This document shows positions 55,091 through 64,000 of a stretch of DNA of 64,000 nucleotides, piece by piece. This stretch comes from Echinometra lucunter (taxonomy: Eukaryota; Echinodermata; Echinoidea; Camarodonta; Echinometridae). A program made the position numbers and the translations under genes. The notes beneath the pieces are model-generated. The model was not told the DNA's origin. It was given only the letters and a program-made list of their open reading frames with translations, and did no database searches. Where the stretch lies: the NCBI GenBank assembly GCA_029962745.1, contig CM057157.1:4479435-4543434 (forward strand), written 5' to 3'. Each line of letters begins with the position of its first letter. Positions within the stretch are counted from its first letter, which is position 1.

Positions 55091-57360
55091 TATTAGGGGC
55101 CTAGAAGGAAGCCTGGGCAGTCGGTTATGCCCCTTTATCTATGCCTGATCTTGTATAGAATTCAGTCAGTTTAGTATCTTTATCACAGGACTATCGGGTC
55201 AATGTTTTAATCATAAGTTCTCCAGATTGCGCTCTGATAAGATCAAGAAGGTCATTGTAAGGTCAAAATCGGTATATTCTTTTCTTATCATTATTGAAAA
55301 CGATTGTTCTGGTGTGTTATTATTTAAGCTTCTATTATTACCTGTCTATGGTTTTTCAGTCTGAATCTTAAACTACTTTTATATCATTGTTTCGCTTTGT
55401 TATAACAATCTTCAATACAAACACACAAGACCACATTGTTTGATCATTATGTTTTGTCAAGGAAGCGGAAGTGATGTGACCGTGCACATGACTAAACGAT
55501 ACCAGTATGCCCACCCCATTCCCCAAAGAACTTGCCAACAAGTTTTTCTAGTACAGTGTTTTAATTGTCTCTTGCACTAATGTGTTTGTGAGACTGGGCT
55601 CATTTGGCGGATGTGTATAGATCAGATCTGATTACTCTTGAGTTACGTCTTGGGACCGAGTTATAATGTACCGTGGCCCAACCTCATGATGTCACCTTTC
55701 CGAAAAACCCGACTCGGTTTCGGACCGGGGTAGTCTATAGCGCATTCTGTTTAATTTCCTGGTATTGCATTTATCTTCATCACGATAGCAGTTCCCCCTC
55801 TTTTTGGAAAAAAAAAAAGTTGAAAGATATCACAATGTTTTACCTGCCCCTTGTCGAAGGTAATATTTTGAGGGTTTATTGCAACAAAAGGCTATCTGCA
55901 TTTTTTATTTAAATGAGATTTCGAAATTAAAATGATCCAGTAGAGACCAGGAACCCATAAGTTGTGTAGATATTTTAAGTAGTTGTATATTATATGAAGT
56001 TTTGCTGTTTTCTGTATATATTTTATTTTGTTTTACAATAAAAACATAAATACAAAAAACAATGGTTTCTACAGCAAACTTTGCTACAGCTGGGTATCTT
56101 CCAAAATAGATATGGCTATCTGCTTTAAACTGCAGTGTGTCAGTGCAACAAATCTCTACTTCATCATTTATCAAAATTGCCAAATATGCAGATAGTCCTT
56201 TGTTGCACTAGACCCTCGATTTATTACAGTTGTGATACTACTTTTAAAATGGCCAAAATTGAAGGTTTAATTTGCCTTGACAGGACCTTCCCCTTCCCCT
56301 TTCATTATTCATAATTTAGCAATAAACTTCAGATCTCGGCTTACAGAATAGCCAGGGATGTTTGGTGTAGATTTTGATGGCAATGTTTCTTCAACGCAGT
56401 GCCATCTTGACATTCTTGGAACGTGTAATAAAGTCAGTGCAAATGATGAAAGGATGAACAGCTACAGACAATGATGACCTTTGATTTCAGGAGGCGGAAG
56501 AGAATAAAGGACTTATAGGAAGATAAAACTAATTCGATGTTATTTTATTTGACTCTCAAAACATTAAACACTGACAGAGATTCCGTTAGCCATGATCTTT
56601 GTCTATAGAGAGTATAAGAACAGACTACAACAGACATAAAAACTATGCAAACGGCTATATCAGAACTTCACCTGTTTATCTTGTAATTAGGCTACTATCT
56701 GGGTTTTTTCTTAATCAAATATGCAAACTGTAAACGCAACTCCAGTAATCAATCTACTACTGTATACTCAGAACCAATCAGAATCACGCATTTTATGAGG
56801 ACTTGCTTTTCATTTTTCAATGTGTTCCATTGCGACTCTTTGACGCAAGATGCGTCCAAGAACTTCGAAATACTATTATCGTTATCAAGAGTACTACCCC
56901 CCCCCCCAACTATACCTAAATCATAATCTAGGACATCTAGTACAGTAACTCAGAACAACTAGTCAAATAGACAAATAGTCGACTATTAGCTCGATGTATA
57001 TATCTCTTTGGTTAAGGACACGTATCCAGAAATTCATGAATGGATAATGCTCCCCAATCTTTGAGGGAGGGGGGGGGGGGGGGCATTATGCATCAGGGCA
57101 GTGCTTCTATAGTTCTAGACCCATGACATGTTTTATCTTCTTTTTTTCCCTCTGCCTTCATGCAGCAAGCGCCGTGGGGGGGGGGGGGGAATCTGACGAC
57201 AGCTTTTGATATGCCACTAGGATAAGGATCTATTGTCAATAGGATAAGGATGTAATGGCGATTATCTGAGATGATCGTAACCATCAAACATAGTGTCAAA
57301 CATTTCATGATGGCTTAAAGTGTTGTCATTATTTTGTCGCAATTATTCTCACCTTTTCAC
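55091..57360. other. Intergenic; possible 5' flank of selenoprotein P
   Basis: No exon recognised. G and C runs lie near 56898, 57068-57082 and 57175-57189. A good acceptor (TTCTCACCTTTTCACAG, ending 57361) just before the selenoprotein P start suggests an upstream non-coding exon somewhere in this stretch. Confidence 0.4.
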
Positions 57361-57378
57361 AGACCCTGTATATCAGCT

Positions 57379-57602
57379 ATGGGGTACCGTGGCGTACCAG
57401 GCCTACTGGCAGCCTTCCTCTGCCTGCTGTACCTAGGGGTGGGGTCAGCCAGTGAACCTCCCTTCGGATCCCCAGCCCGGTGCATGGAGGCGCCAAACTG
57501 GTCCCTGCGAGGCACACATCCTATGCTTGACAGTCGGGGACAAGTGACGGTGGTGGCGTTATTAAAAGCCAGCTGAGGTTTCTGCCTGACGCAGGCCCAA
57601 TA
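57379..57602 (+). CDS. SELENOP: SELENOP exon 1: signal peptide and UxxC redox site
   Basis: ATG 57379 opens MGYRGVPGLLAAFLCLLYLG, a clear signal peptide. The TGA at 57574-57576 is codon 66, inside VVALLKAS-U-GFCLTQAQ, where vertebrate selenoprotein P also has Sec followed two residues later by Cys. The frame continues 26 bases past the TGA to donor CAATA|GTAAGT, in phase with exon 2. An acceptor-like site ends at 57361, so the 5' UTR is probably split. Confidence 0.93.
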
Positions 57603-60600
57603 GTAAGTTTGAAACATTGTAGTTCGACATGTTTGAAGCATTTTTAAAAATGGCTTAGTCGAGGAGAGTGAAAAAATTACAGGCATAAAGTATTAGCTTA
57701 TTTCTCCCTCCGTTGCTCAAAGTACAGACTGTGAAATTAACGATAATAAGGCTATATAAATTTAAAGGGACCAAGTAAGCCCCTAATCCATTTCCTTGAA
57801 AACTCCACGAGGGGCGATTATTATTTTTGCATTGCTTTGAACAAAAACCAAAACATATCTAATCATAAACTTTAACATTTCATGTGCTGAAATCAATTTT
57901 ATGTATTCCGTTTATAATCCTTTTCAAGCTGACTGCAACATAATAAAAATAACACCATGATACATTACCAAAGTGAAATAATTCCATTATATCGTTAATG
58001 TACATGAATGAAAAAAAACAACAACAACCTGTCACATAAGCGGAGCTTGATGGCGTGGCAGTCCTTTAAAAACATAGGAATTACCATGATTACTATTTCA
58101 GTTGATGCTCACCACTCTTGAGCTCACTACGCTGGCTTCCTTTGAAACAAAAAATAATTTTCAAATTACTCTCGTTTGTCTACAAAGTATTTAATAATCA
58201 AGCTCCAAAGTATTTAGGTAATTGTTTGAATTTATATACACCCACCAGAGCACTGAGGTCAGCCAGTGATCCTCTCCGTCTCACATATTCAGTTACTCGC
58301 ATATTAGCCGGTAACAGGACATTTACTGTGTCAGCTTCAAAATACTGGAATGATTTGCCACTTAGGATTAGACAGTCTTCATCGGCTGCTACCTTCAGAA
58401 AGGCATCAAAACCCATCTTTTTGCATTTTGGAGTTCTATGATTATTTATTTATTTAATTCTATAATTACATGTACAATGCAATTTATTGTCAGCGCTTTC
58501 GGCCTTATGGGAAAAGCGCGGTATAAGTAATAAGCAATAATAGTAATAATAATAATAACGCTCAAAGATATTTTGGTCATCCCTAAAAATCACTCAATGA
58601 AGCATTAGATTTCTCTGTTCTGCATGTTGAAATGCTATTTTGTTTCATTTCAAATTTACCAATGCATAAAGACTGGATTTTCCCCCCTTTTTTCTCTGCT
58701 TATATAGCTTGGAGGTCTTGCGCAGGCACTATATATCTGAACGCAACATCACCGACATTAAATTCATCGTGGTGAATGCTGGCGATTTAAACTCTCGTGT
58801 CAACTATTACCGTCTCTATCGCTTGGGTCGATATGATCTTTATCAGGACTATTCATCAGGGACAGACCCAGAAGATAACGTCTGGAACATCCTCAATGGA
58901 GCTAAGGACGATTTCTTGATATATGACAGGTAAGATGGTACGCATGTATTTTTGCAAAAATTCCCGAGGGTTTTATTCCCCCTGCCTGAGTTTTCGATTA
59001 CTTCCTGGGTTCGAAATAAGTAAAAGTTTACAAGTATGTCTGAAAACATGTATTTTTTTCTCACTTTGGCGTTTTGTTGGGTGTCTTCTATATCTTTCTT
59101 AGTGATCTTCGTCATACTTTTTCTCGTTTTTAATCATCTTTCTCTTTCAATCTTTATCTTCTTCACTTTATTTTGTACTTTGTCTTCCTTCTCCTCCTCA
59201 TCTTTTCTTTCTTTTCTGCCCATTTTCCCTCTTCTTCCTCCTTCCTTCTTTTTCTTCTTCTTCTTCTCTTCTTCTTCTTCTTCTTCTTCTTCTTCTTCTT
59301 CTTCTTCTTCTTCTTCTTCTTCTTCTTCAATTCCTTCTTCTTGTTTGTCAGTCTTTTTTTTAATTGGCTGATTTCCACTACTTCCAATTATCATTTTCCT
59401 TTTCTTTTCTCCAAACTTTACTTCTGCTTTTTAAAACCAATATTACTGTTTTACTTCGACGCTGTCCAACTTTCTCCCTTTTATTCTCTCTCTCTCTCTC
59501 TCTCTGTTTCTTTCTTTCTTTCTTTCTTTTCCTTTTATTTCACATCGCTCCTTTTAAATACATTAGAATGTGTTAACTTCCATTTTCAAACAAGCCTTTC
59601 CATTTTCTCATGACAACTCAACCCCCTTTTTTTCCTTCACAATAATTCTACTCTGATGTCCACGTAAAATCTCTCCTATGTACAGGTGTGGCCAGCTAAC
59701 CTTTCACATCCCTCTGCCCTACTCATCTCTGAGATACCCCTTTGTTCAGATTGCCATTGATTTCACCTACACCGGAAATCATCCATGCAACTGTTCAGCT
59801 GACGAAGAAGAGCAGCCAACCACACCATTACCTACAGAACAGGTAGGCTACTAGACCACCCCTAAAAACTGAATTACTCAGATTCATTTAAGGATAACAA
59901 TTGATTATTCGAAACATATTGCACAGAATTGATATCCAAGCACCTACAGGAAGCTCATCATCATTACCTTTCTCCTAACCACAACTTCCACTATCTACTC
60001 ATCTACATCCACCTAATTTTAGTTTCACTGCATTACCAAGCAGTGGCAAATGTTAAATTTGTATCAAATACAGAGAATTGAACATTTATCCATCAGGGTT
60101 ACCAGACGTCGTGTAAATTCGGAACCGTCTCGTATTTCAACCATTTATTCTGTGATTCCTATTCTTTTCTCTGTCTTCATTTCCATTTTCCAGACTGAGT
60201 TGTTGACGGATTCCATGACAACTATACAAGCCGAACCAAACGCTCTCTGACAAGAGGAGGAGCTTGCGGCATGCCGTGAACGACAACGACAGCAACAGTT
60301 GCAACAGGGGGAAGATGGAGTGAACAACGATAGACGGAGCTGATGCTGATGCTGATCGGGGCAGGTCCGCCTGGTATCCTGACGTCCACTCGCTGGGGTA
60401 TTCTCCCAGCTGAACAGGATCCTTGGATCTAGGTGATGCTGACCTTCACAGGAAGGCGACGTCACCGCCGCTCCTCCCGCACCGTCCAGTTCAACGTCAT
60501 CTGTGTCCACTCAAGCATGACAACCGTGAGACGTCACGCCAACGGTGTCTTGACGTCAGGGTCAAGGGCAACTCTGAGACCAACAATCCTCAACCAGCTG

Positions 60601-60862
60601 ACGACCTTGAGACACCACCACAGCAACGTCTCCGTGACGTCAGGGTCAACTCTGAGGGTCTTCCCCATCCAGCTCATGACAACAATGAGACACCACCACC
60701 ACCACTACCACAACTACGTCACCATGACGGCAGGGTCAACTCTGAGGCGAATCCTCGTCCAGCTGAGAGCCATGAGATCAAACAACAATAACAACAACAA
60801 CGTCTCCTTGACGTCAGGGTCAACTCTGACAAGGTCAAATGTCATGACAATGACAGTGATAA
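57379..60862 (+). CDS. SELENOP: Selenoprotein P with 27 selenocysteine codons (4 exons, 423 aa)
   Basis: Secreted selenium-transport and antioxidant protein. Exons are 57379-57602, 58708-58929, 59686-59842 and 60194-60862; all junctions are GT/AG and in phase (2, 2, 0), total 1272 bases with TAA. Residues 1-24 are a signal peptide. The thioredoxin-like domain reads PMLDSRGQVTVVALLKAS followed by in-frame TGA and GFC, giving a UxxC redox motif at 66-69, then KFIVVNAGD, NILNGAKDDFLIYDRCG, LPYSSLRYPFVQIAI and CNCS, all closely like vertebrate selenoprotein P. The last exon adds 26 more in-frame TGA codons with no TAA or TAG until 60860. Two SECIS-like hairpins and a poly(A) signal follow. In-frame TGAs are therefore read as Sec, not as decay. 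Sea urchins are known to carry Sec-rich selenoprotein P; the exact Sec number was counted here, not looked up. Confidence 0.93.
58105..58556 (+). mobile_element. LINE fragment: reverse transcriptase C-terminus and 3' tail
   Basis: Encodes LRWLPLKQKIIFKLLSFVYK, NNQAPKYLGNC and ASKYWNDLPLRIRQSSS, the conserved C-terminal part of CR1/L2/Jockey-like elements. It is followed by AGCGCTTTCGGCCTTATGGG, AAAGCGCGGTATAAG and an (ATA)n tail. Severely 5'-truncated and located in SELENOP intron 1, sense strand. Confidence 0.85.
58708..59842 (+). CDS. SELENOP: SELENOP exons 2-3: rest of thioredoxin-like domain
   Basis: Exon 2 (58708-58929) encodes LEVLRRHYISERNITDIKF, VVNAGD and VWNILNGAKDDFLIYDR. Exon 3 (59686-59842) encodes CGQLTFHIPLPYSSLRYPF, YTGNHPCNCS and an acidic, Pro/Thr-rich linker ending PTEQ. 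The order and spacing match the N-terminal domain of vertebrate selenoprotein P. No His-rich heparin-binding stretch is present, unlike in mammals. Confidence 0.93.
59244..59328. repeat. (TTC)n microsatellite
   Basis: About 25 TTC units with two interruptions, in SELENOP intron 2. The poly-Phe, poly-Ser and poly-Glu frames across it are not genes. Confidence 0.95.
60194..60862 (+). CDS. SELENOP: SELENOP exon 4: selenocysteine-rich C-terminal domain
   Basis: Reads open for 222 codons if TGA is Sec. TGA codons start at 60248, 60341, 60347, 60353, 60380, 60434, 60440, 60518, 60527, 60551, 60575, 60599, 60608, 60635, 60653, 60677, 60686, 60725, 60743, 60764, 60773, 60809, 60827, 60845, 60851 and 60857 (26); TAA at 60860 is the true stop. 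Four tandem units start near 60518, 60599, 60677 and 60764. Each has the plan U-xx-U-D, a Thr/Pro stretch, then U-RQGQ-(GQ)-LU. The middle of the exon has UCUCU and UCU clusters that could form Sec-Cys pairs. The domain is thought to carry selenium in this family. Confidence 0.9.
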
Positions 60863-61237
60863 ACAGTTTGATTTAAAGGACCACGGTAATTTCACTTCAA
60901 TTCTTTAGATAATACGTTTTATTTTATTGAAAGAAATCTCCTATAATGAGGAGCACAAAAACATACATAAAAAATATAATGTATAATCATAATGTTCACA
61001 GAGACAATGGGGGGGGGGGGTGCTGATATTTTGATAATGCAGTTGGGTTTTATCAAAACATTTGCCATGAAATAATATTAATAATTATGTACGACATTTA
61101 ACACTGACTAAAAACGAAATGATTAATAAACAGGTTCAATAAAATGAATGTAAATTAGAGTCTCCAAAACTAGTCTAAAAGGGAATTAATTTCATTTAGT
61201 GGTCCATTCGATTACACAGCTTATAGATGTGACGTAA

Positions 61238-61340
61238 CATTGGATTGCACATCCCTAGCAGTATATGAAGGTATTCAGACAAACCGAGAGGCTCTCATAC
61301 CAGATAAAAGATTCATGCTAGAAGGGTATGCAATCCAATG
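61238..61340 (+). promoter_or_regulatory. SECIS element 1 of SELENOP (3' UTR)
   Basis: Quartet ATGA at 61265-61268, then 12 bases to AAAC (61281-61284) and the opposing AGAT at 61302-61305. Helix II pairs GGTAT (61270-61274) with ATACC (61297-61301), and GAGA/TCTC can form an apical mini-stem. Helix I pairs CTAGCA (61255-61260) with TGCTAG (61316-61321). A further perfect 12-bp outer stem joins 61238-61249 with 61329-61340. The ATGA-to-AA spacing of 12 fits the eukaryotic SECIS rule. The 3' strand of helix II is short, so confidence is moderate. Confidence 0.65.
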
Positions 61341-62144
61341 ATCGCAAAAAAAAAAAAGATAAATAAGCTAAGAAATAAAATGAAAAGTTATTTTACTTTG
61401 CTTTATTTTGAAACAAATTCAAATAAAATATATTTGATTTTTAATGTATTACATATAAATGACACATTTCTACAAAATAGATATTACAATATTTTCTTTC
61501 ACAATATATTCCTTGCCTTTCTATCTCTCTTTCCATCTCGCTTTTTCCTTCTCCCCTTCATGTATCTTTTATTATGATCTTCCTTACATGCAAATCGTCC
61601 AGTGTTCGAAGTCCCCTTCTCTTCGTTAACTCATGAAAAAATTATTCTCCTTATGAAATTCGATTCTAAATTGATTATGCAACTAAAATATAAATGTTTT
61701 ATTTTTTCATCCCCATCACTTGTGTGTTTACATGTACAGTATGTGTGCTTTCAACCCATCCAACGAAATATACAACTGGAGTTGTTTAAGTATTTTGATT
61801 TAATGTAAATTCACGTGTGTTTTCAGTAAAACGTGTATTCTCGTCTTATGCTAAAGTGTACTGTCCCATCTCTTTCTCGAGGCTTTTCTCGAGGCTTTTT
61901 TCCTTCATTTTGTCAGTAGTTGGTTTGTTTTAAACATTGTGTAGATAAGAAACGTGGAAATTCTCGGTCATAACACCTTTGAATAAAGGGATATTTCTCT
62001 TCAAGTACAGCTGTAATTCTTTTAAAATATGTGGTTTCTTTTTCTAAGACCTTGAAAGGAAAAAAATAAACCCAGGGTGGAGAGAGGTAATGCAGATAAA
62101 ACGAAATTCTTAACCCGACGGCTAAAAGTGAACGGCATCACACG

Positions 62145-62220
62145 AAGAGAAGACAGGGGACTCGAACCCTAAATCCATTCATTCGAGTCAGATACCATAC
62201 CAAGAGACCACGATGTTCTG
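62145..62220 (-). mobile_element. tRNA-like SINE head in the SELENOP 3' UTR
   Basis: On the minus strand: A-box-like TGGTCTCTTGGTATGG (62195-62210), then GACTCGAATGAATGG, and B-box GGGTTCGAGTCCCC (62156-62169). The acceptor pairing is poor. It lies between the two SECIS elements, antisense to SELENOP. Confidence 0.55.
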
Positions 62221-62504
62221 TAAACTTCTTGTCTTCATATTATCTTTTTTTTCTTGTTCTGCCTGTACCATTTTGTATTTAATCATTTATTTTTGATAAA
62301 TGTGTGTAGACATTTATGTTAACTGTGATGAAGACAATTCTCTTATGTTGTTTCTTTCATTTTGATCTTTCCTGCATAGCTATTCATCTACATGTATATT
62401 GAAATGTATTCTTGTAAAGATTGTGTGGAATCATTTCCAGGAGAAGAATATACATCTCTTTGTTCATTTTACCCGTTTATTTTGATCAAACCCTTTCTCT
62501 CTTT

Positions 62505-62585
62505 TCATTATTGTGTATTCATGACAGTCATTTGATAACCCGTGCATGCACGGATCAAATGTTTTTGAAAAAATTAACGCAGCTG
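62505..62585 (+). promoter_or_regulatory. SECIS element 2 of SELENOP (3' UTR)
   Basis: ATGA at 62521-62524, exactly 12 bases, then AA at 62537-62538. An apical mini-stem CCGTG/CACGG (62540-62553) follows, giving a form 2 shape. Helix II pairs CATTTGAT (62529-62536) with ATCAAATG (62554-62561) perfectly over 8 bp. The 3' half of the quartet is TGAA at 62566-62569, allowing the tandem G-A pairs. A short helix I is possible (GTGT 62513-62516 with ACGC 62577-62580). It lies about 70 bases before the poly(A) signal. Confidence 0.78.
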
Positions 62586-62653
62586 CAGAAAGGAGAGGGA
62601 GAGTTTTAACAATGGATTTACGGGTGATATATATTTTTGTCTTTGTTATATCA

Positions 62654-62659
62654 AATAAA
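62654..62659 (+). terminator. Poly(A) signal of SELENOP
   Basis: AATAAA in TATCAAATAAAATCATCC, shortly after SECIS element 2 and about 1.8 kb after the TAA stop. It gives a 3' UTR that contains both SECIS elements. Confidence 0.65.
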
Positions 62660-62867
62660 ATCATCCATATACAAATTTGCAAGGTGGTGTTGATATTTCT
62701 GTTTTTCCATAGGAGTCCCTGTTACAAAGCCTAAACTTCAACAGATAATCTTGTTACATAACATGTATTTTTGACTTTGAATAAGAAAAGAAGAGATCCA
62801 GAAATTTATAAAAACTAAAATTTATCTTCCTCTGTTTTATTTCTTTCTTTCACTCCTCCCTTTCTCC

Positions 62868-62910
62868 CCCTCCCTCTCTCTCTCTCTCTCCCTCTCTCTC
62901 TCTCTCTTTC
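62868..62910. repeat. (CT)n microsatellite
   Basis: About 20 CT units with a few CC interruptions, downstream of SELENOP. Confidence 0.9.
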
Positions 62911-64000
62911 ACACTTGCAGGAGTTCTTTTTTTGTTTGTTTCTGCAATCTCTTTCCTCTTGATTACTGAGACAGCTTTTCTTTCTACAGTTTACAACTAA
63001 ACCTCGATTACAATCACAATCGAATCTACCACATCATAAGACGCATAATAGAACCAGACTGAACACTGATGAACATTTAAAATGTGGCCATTCTTTTTCA
63101 TCTGTAGTCCAGAAAAAGTCATCAGAAACATTATTTACAATATACATATGCAGTTTAACCAACAAAATGTTCCTCTATAATCAAATCAAATACAAAATAC
63201 AAAGTACTTTTATCATTAATACAAGCAGTAAAGCATAATCTAAAGCATAAAGGAAAACTTTTCAAACCCCAAGGGATGCACATGTTAGAGCAAGTAACAA
63301 AAGAAAAGAGGAAGCATTATGAAAGCAAATGGTGTGGAACTGCCCTAATAATAATGCATATTTAGAGATCACTTCAGTCCACCATTATATAACCTTTCAA
63401 AATGTCATCACTTTTTACTAAGTTGCCTGTGGGATAGGAAATAGCTAGCAACACCGTGAGAAAACAAAGAATATGAGCATCCATACTGTATAAACATTTG
63501 CCATCAGAATGCATTTAAGAAGATGTGAGAAATCATAAAGCCAGCTTAAAGCTAGAGCTTAGAATATTTTTTGCAAATGTAAACATATCAACCATGCTGC
63601 ACTGAATTAAACTTATATTAACCTATACTGTTGCTTCTTACACCTAATAGCGTTTGAGTGCATTGATTAACTAAGTACACATCCCCATCATACACTAAAA
63701 AGACACAGCAAAGACAATTTAATACTACTATACAAGCACTGATATTCCATGTAGGCTTGGGGAAAATATAAAAAACAAAAAAGGGAAGGTATGGATACCA
63801 ATAATATGAATAAAAATGATATAATTGCAGTCTAATGCATATTTCATACTTAACAGAAAAAAATTAAGATGTAATGAAATTCAAATACCATGAGAAGGAT
63901 AAAATTCATAATCATAAGACCAAAATTACATAAGTCACATAAATGCTCATAGAATCCAAAAATTTCAATTCACAGAGAAATTTTAAAGCTATAAAAAAGA
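62911..64000. other. No gene seen
   Basis: AT-rich, with no exon, RNA gene or structured repeat that can be supported. It might be the 3' UTR of a gene lying beyond the window, but nothing here shows it. Confidence 0.4.

Noticed and set aside
59134..59613. Poly-Glu, poly-Lys and poly-Phe frames
   Set aside because: They cross a (TTC)n microsatellite inside SELENOP intron 2 and follow from the repeat alone.
60248..60859. In-frame TGAs as signs of a pseudogene
   Set aside because: All stops in the frame are TGA until the final TAA, spacing follows a repeat, and SECIS-like structures follow; decay would also produce TAA, TAG and frameshifts.
60423..60876. Two open frames without stops over SELENOP exon 4
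   Set aside because: They are out of frame with exons 1-3. The frame that joins in phase is the one with 26 TGA codons, and it gives an ordered Sec repeat.

Overview
This window looks like animal nuclear DNA, most likely from a sea urchin or a close echinoderm relative. It is AT-rich and intron-rich, has long microsatellites and G/C runs, and carries many short tRNA-derived SINEs, palindromic MITEs, broken non-LTR retrotransposons and a fold-back transposon with 15-bp tandem-repeat ends (the structure known for sea urchin TU elements). No bacterial, viral, CRISPR or rRNA feature was seen. All gene models were built by hand from splice sites and reading phase; no alignment or database search was run.

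Three multi-exon genes can be supported. (1) Minus strand, 14.5 to 5.4 kb: a secreted TGF-beta superfamily ligand of 516 residues in four exons. It has a signal peptide, prodomain, furin site and cystine-knot domain. It lacks the usual inter-chain cysteine and carries a lysine-rich tail after the terminal CxC. (2) Plus strand, 31.2 to 48.5 kb: an 18-exon single-pass receptor of about 1105 residues, with two EGF, two Ig and three FN3 domains and a membrane-proximal region like that of receptor tyrosine phosphatases. Its tail is Pro-rich, has no kinase or phosphatase domain, and holds two copies of a tyrosine module (YAN, then YDPVRI). (3) Plus strand, 57.4 to 62.7 kb: selenoprotein P. A four-exon frame of 423 codons contains 27 in-frame UGA codons read as selenocysteine: one in an N-terminal UxxC redox motif and 26 in the last exon, four units of which form a tandem repeat. 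It ends at TAA, and the 3' UTR holds two SECIS-like hairpins and a poly(A) signal. Conventional ORF calling would break this gene completely.

Between and inside the genes lies repeat-rich DNA. 14.7-31.2 kb holds SINEs and SINE/LINE tails, a G/C-rich element with a triple 81-bp repeat, a 17-bp perfect hairpin, the TU-like element inserted into a SINE, a 600-bp GTA-type trinucleotide tract and a fold-back element. Receptor introns hold two abutting MITEs, a TTAA-bounded MITE (a second copy lies inside the TU-like element) and an antisense LINE with a 13-bp target duplication. 49.6-57.3 kb holds a decayed LINE and a SINE. 62.7-64 kb shows no gene.

The three genes have no obvious shared pathway: a secreted signal, a membrane receptor and a secreted selenium carrier/antioxidant. 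Their proximity is probably incidental.
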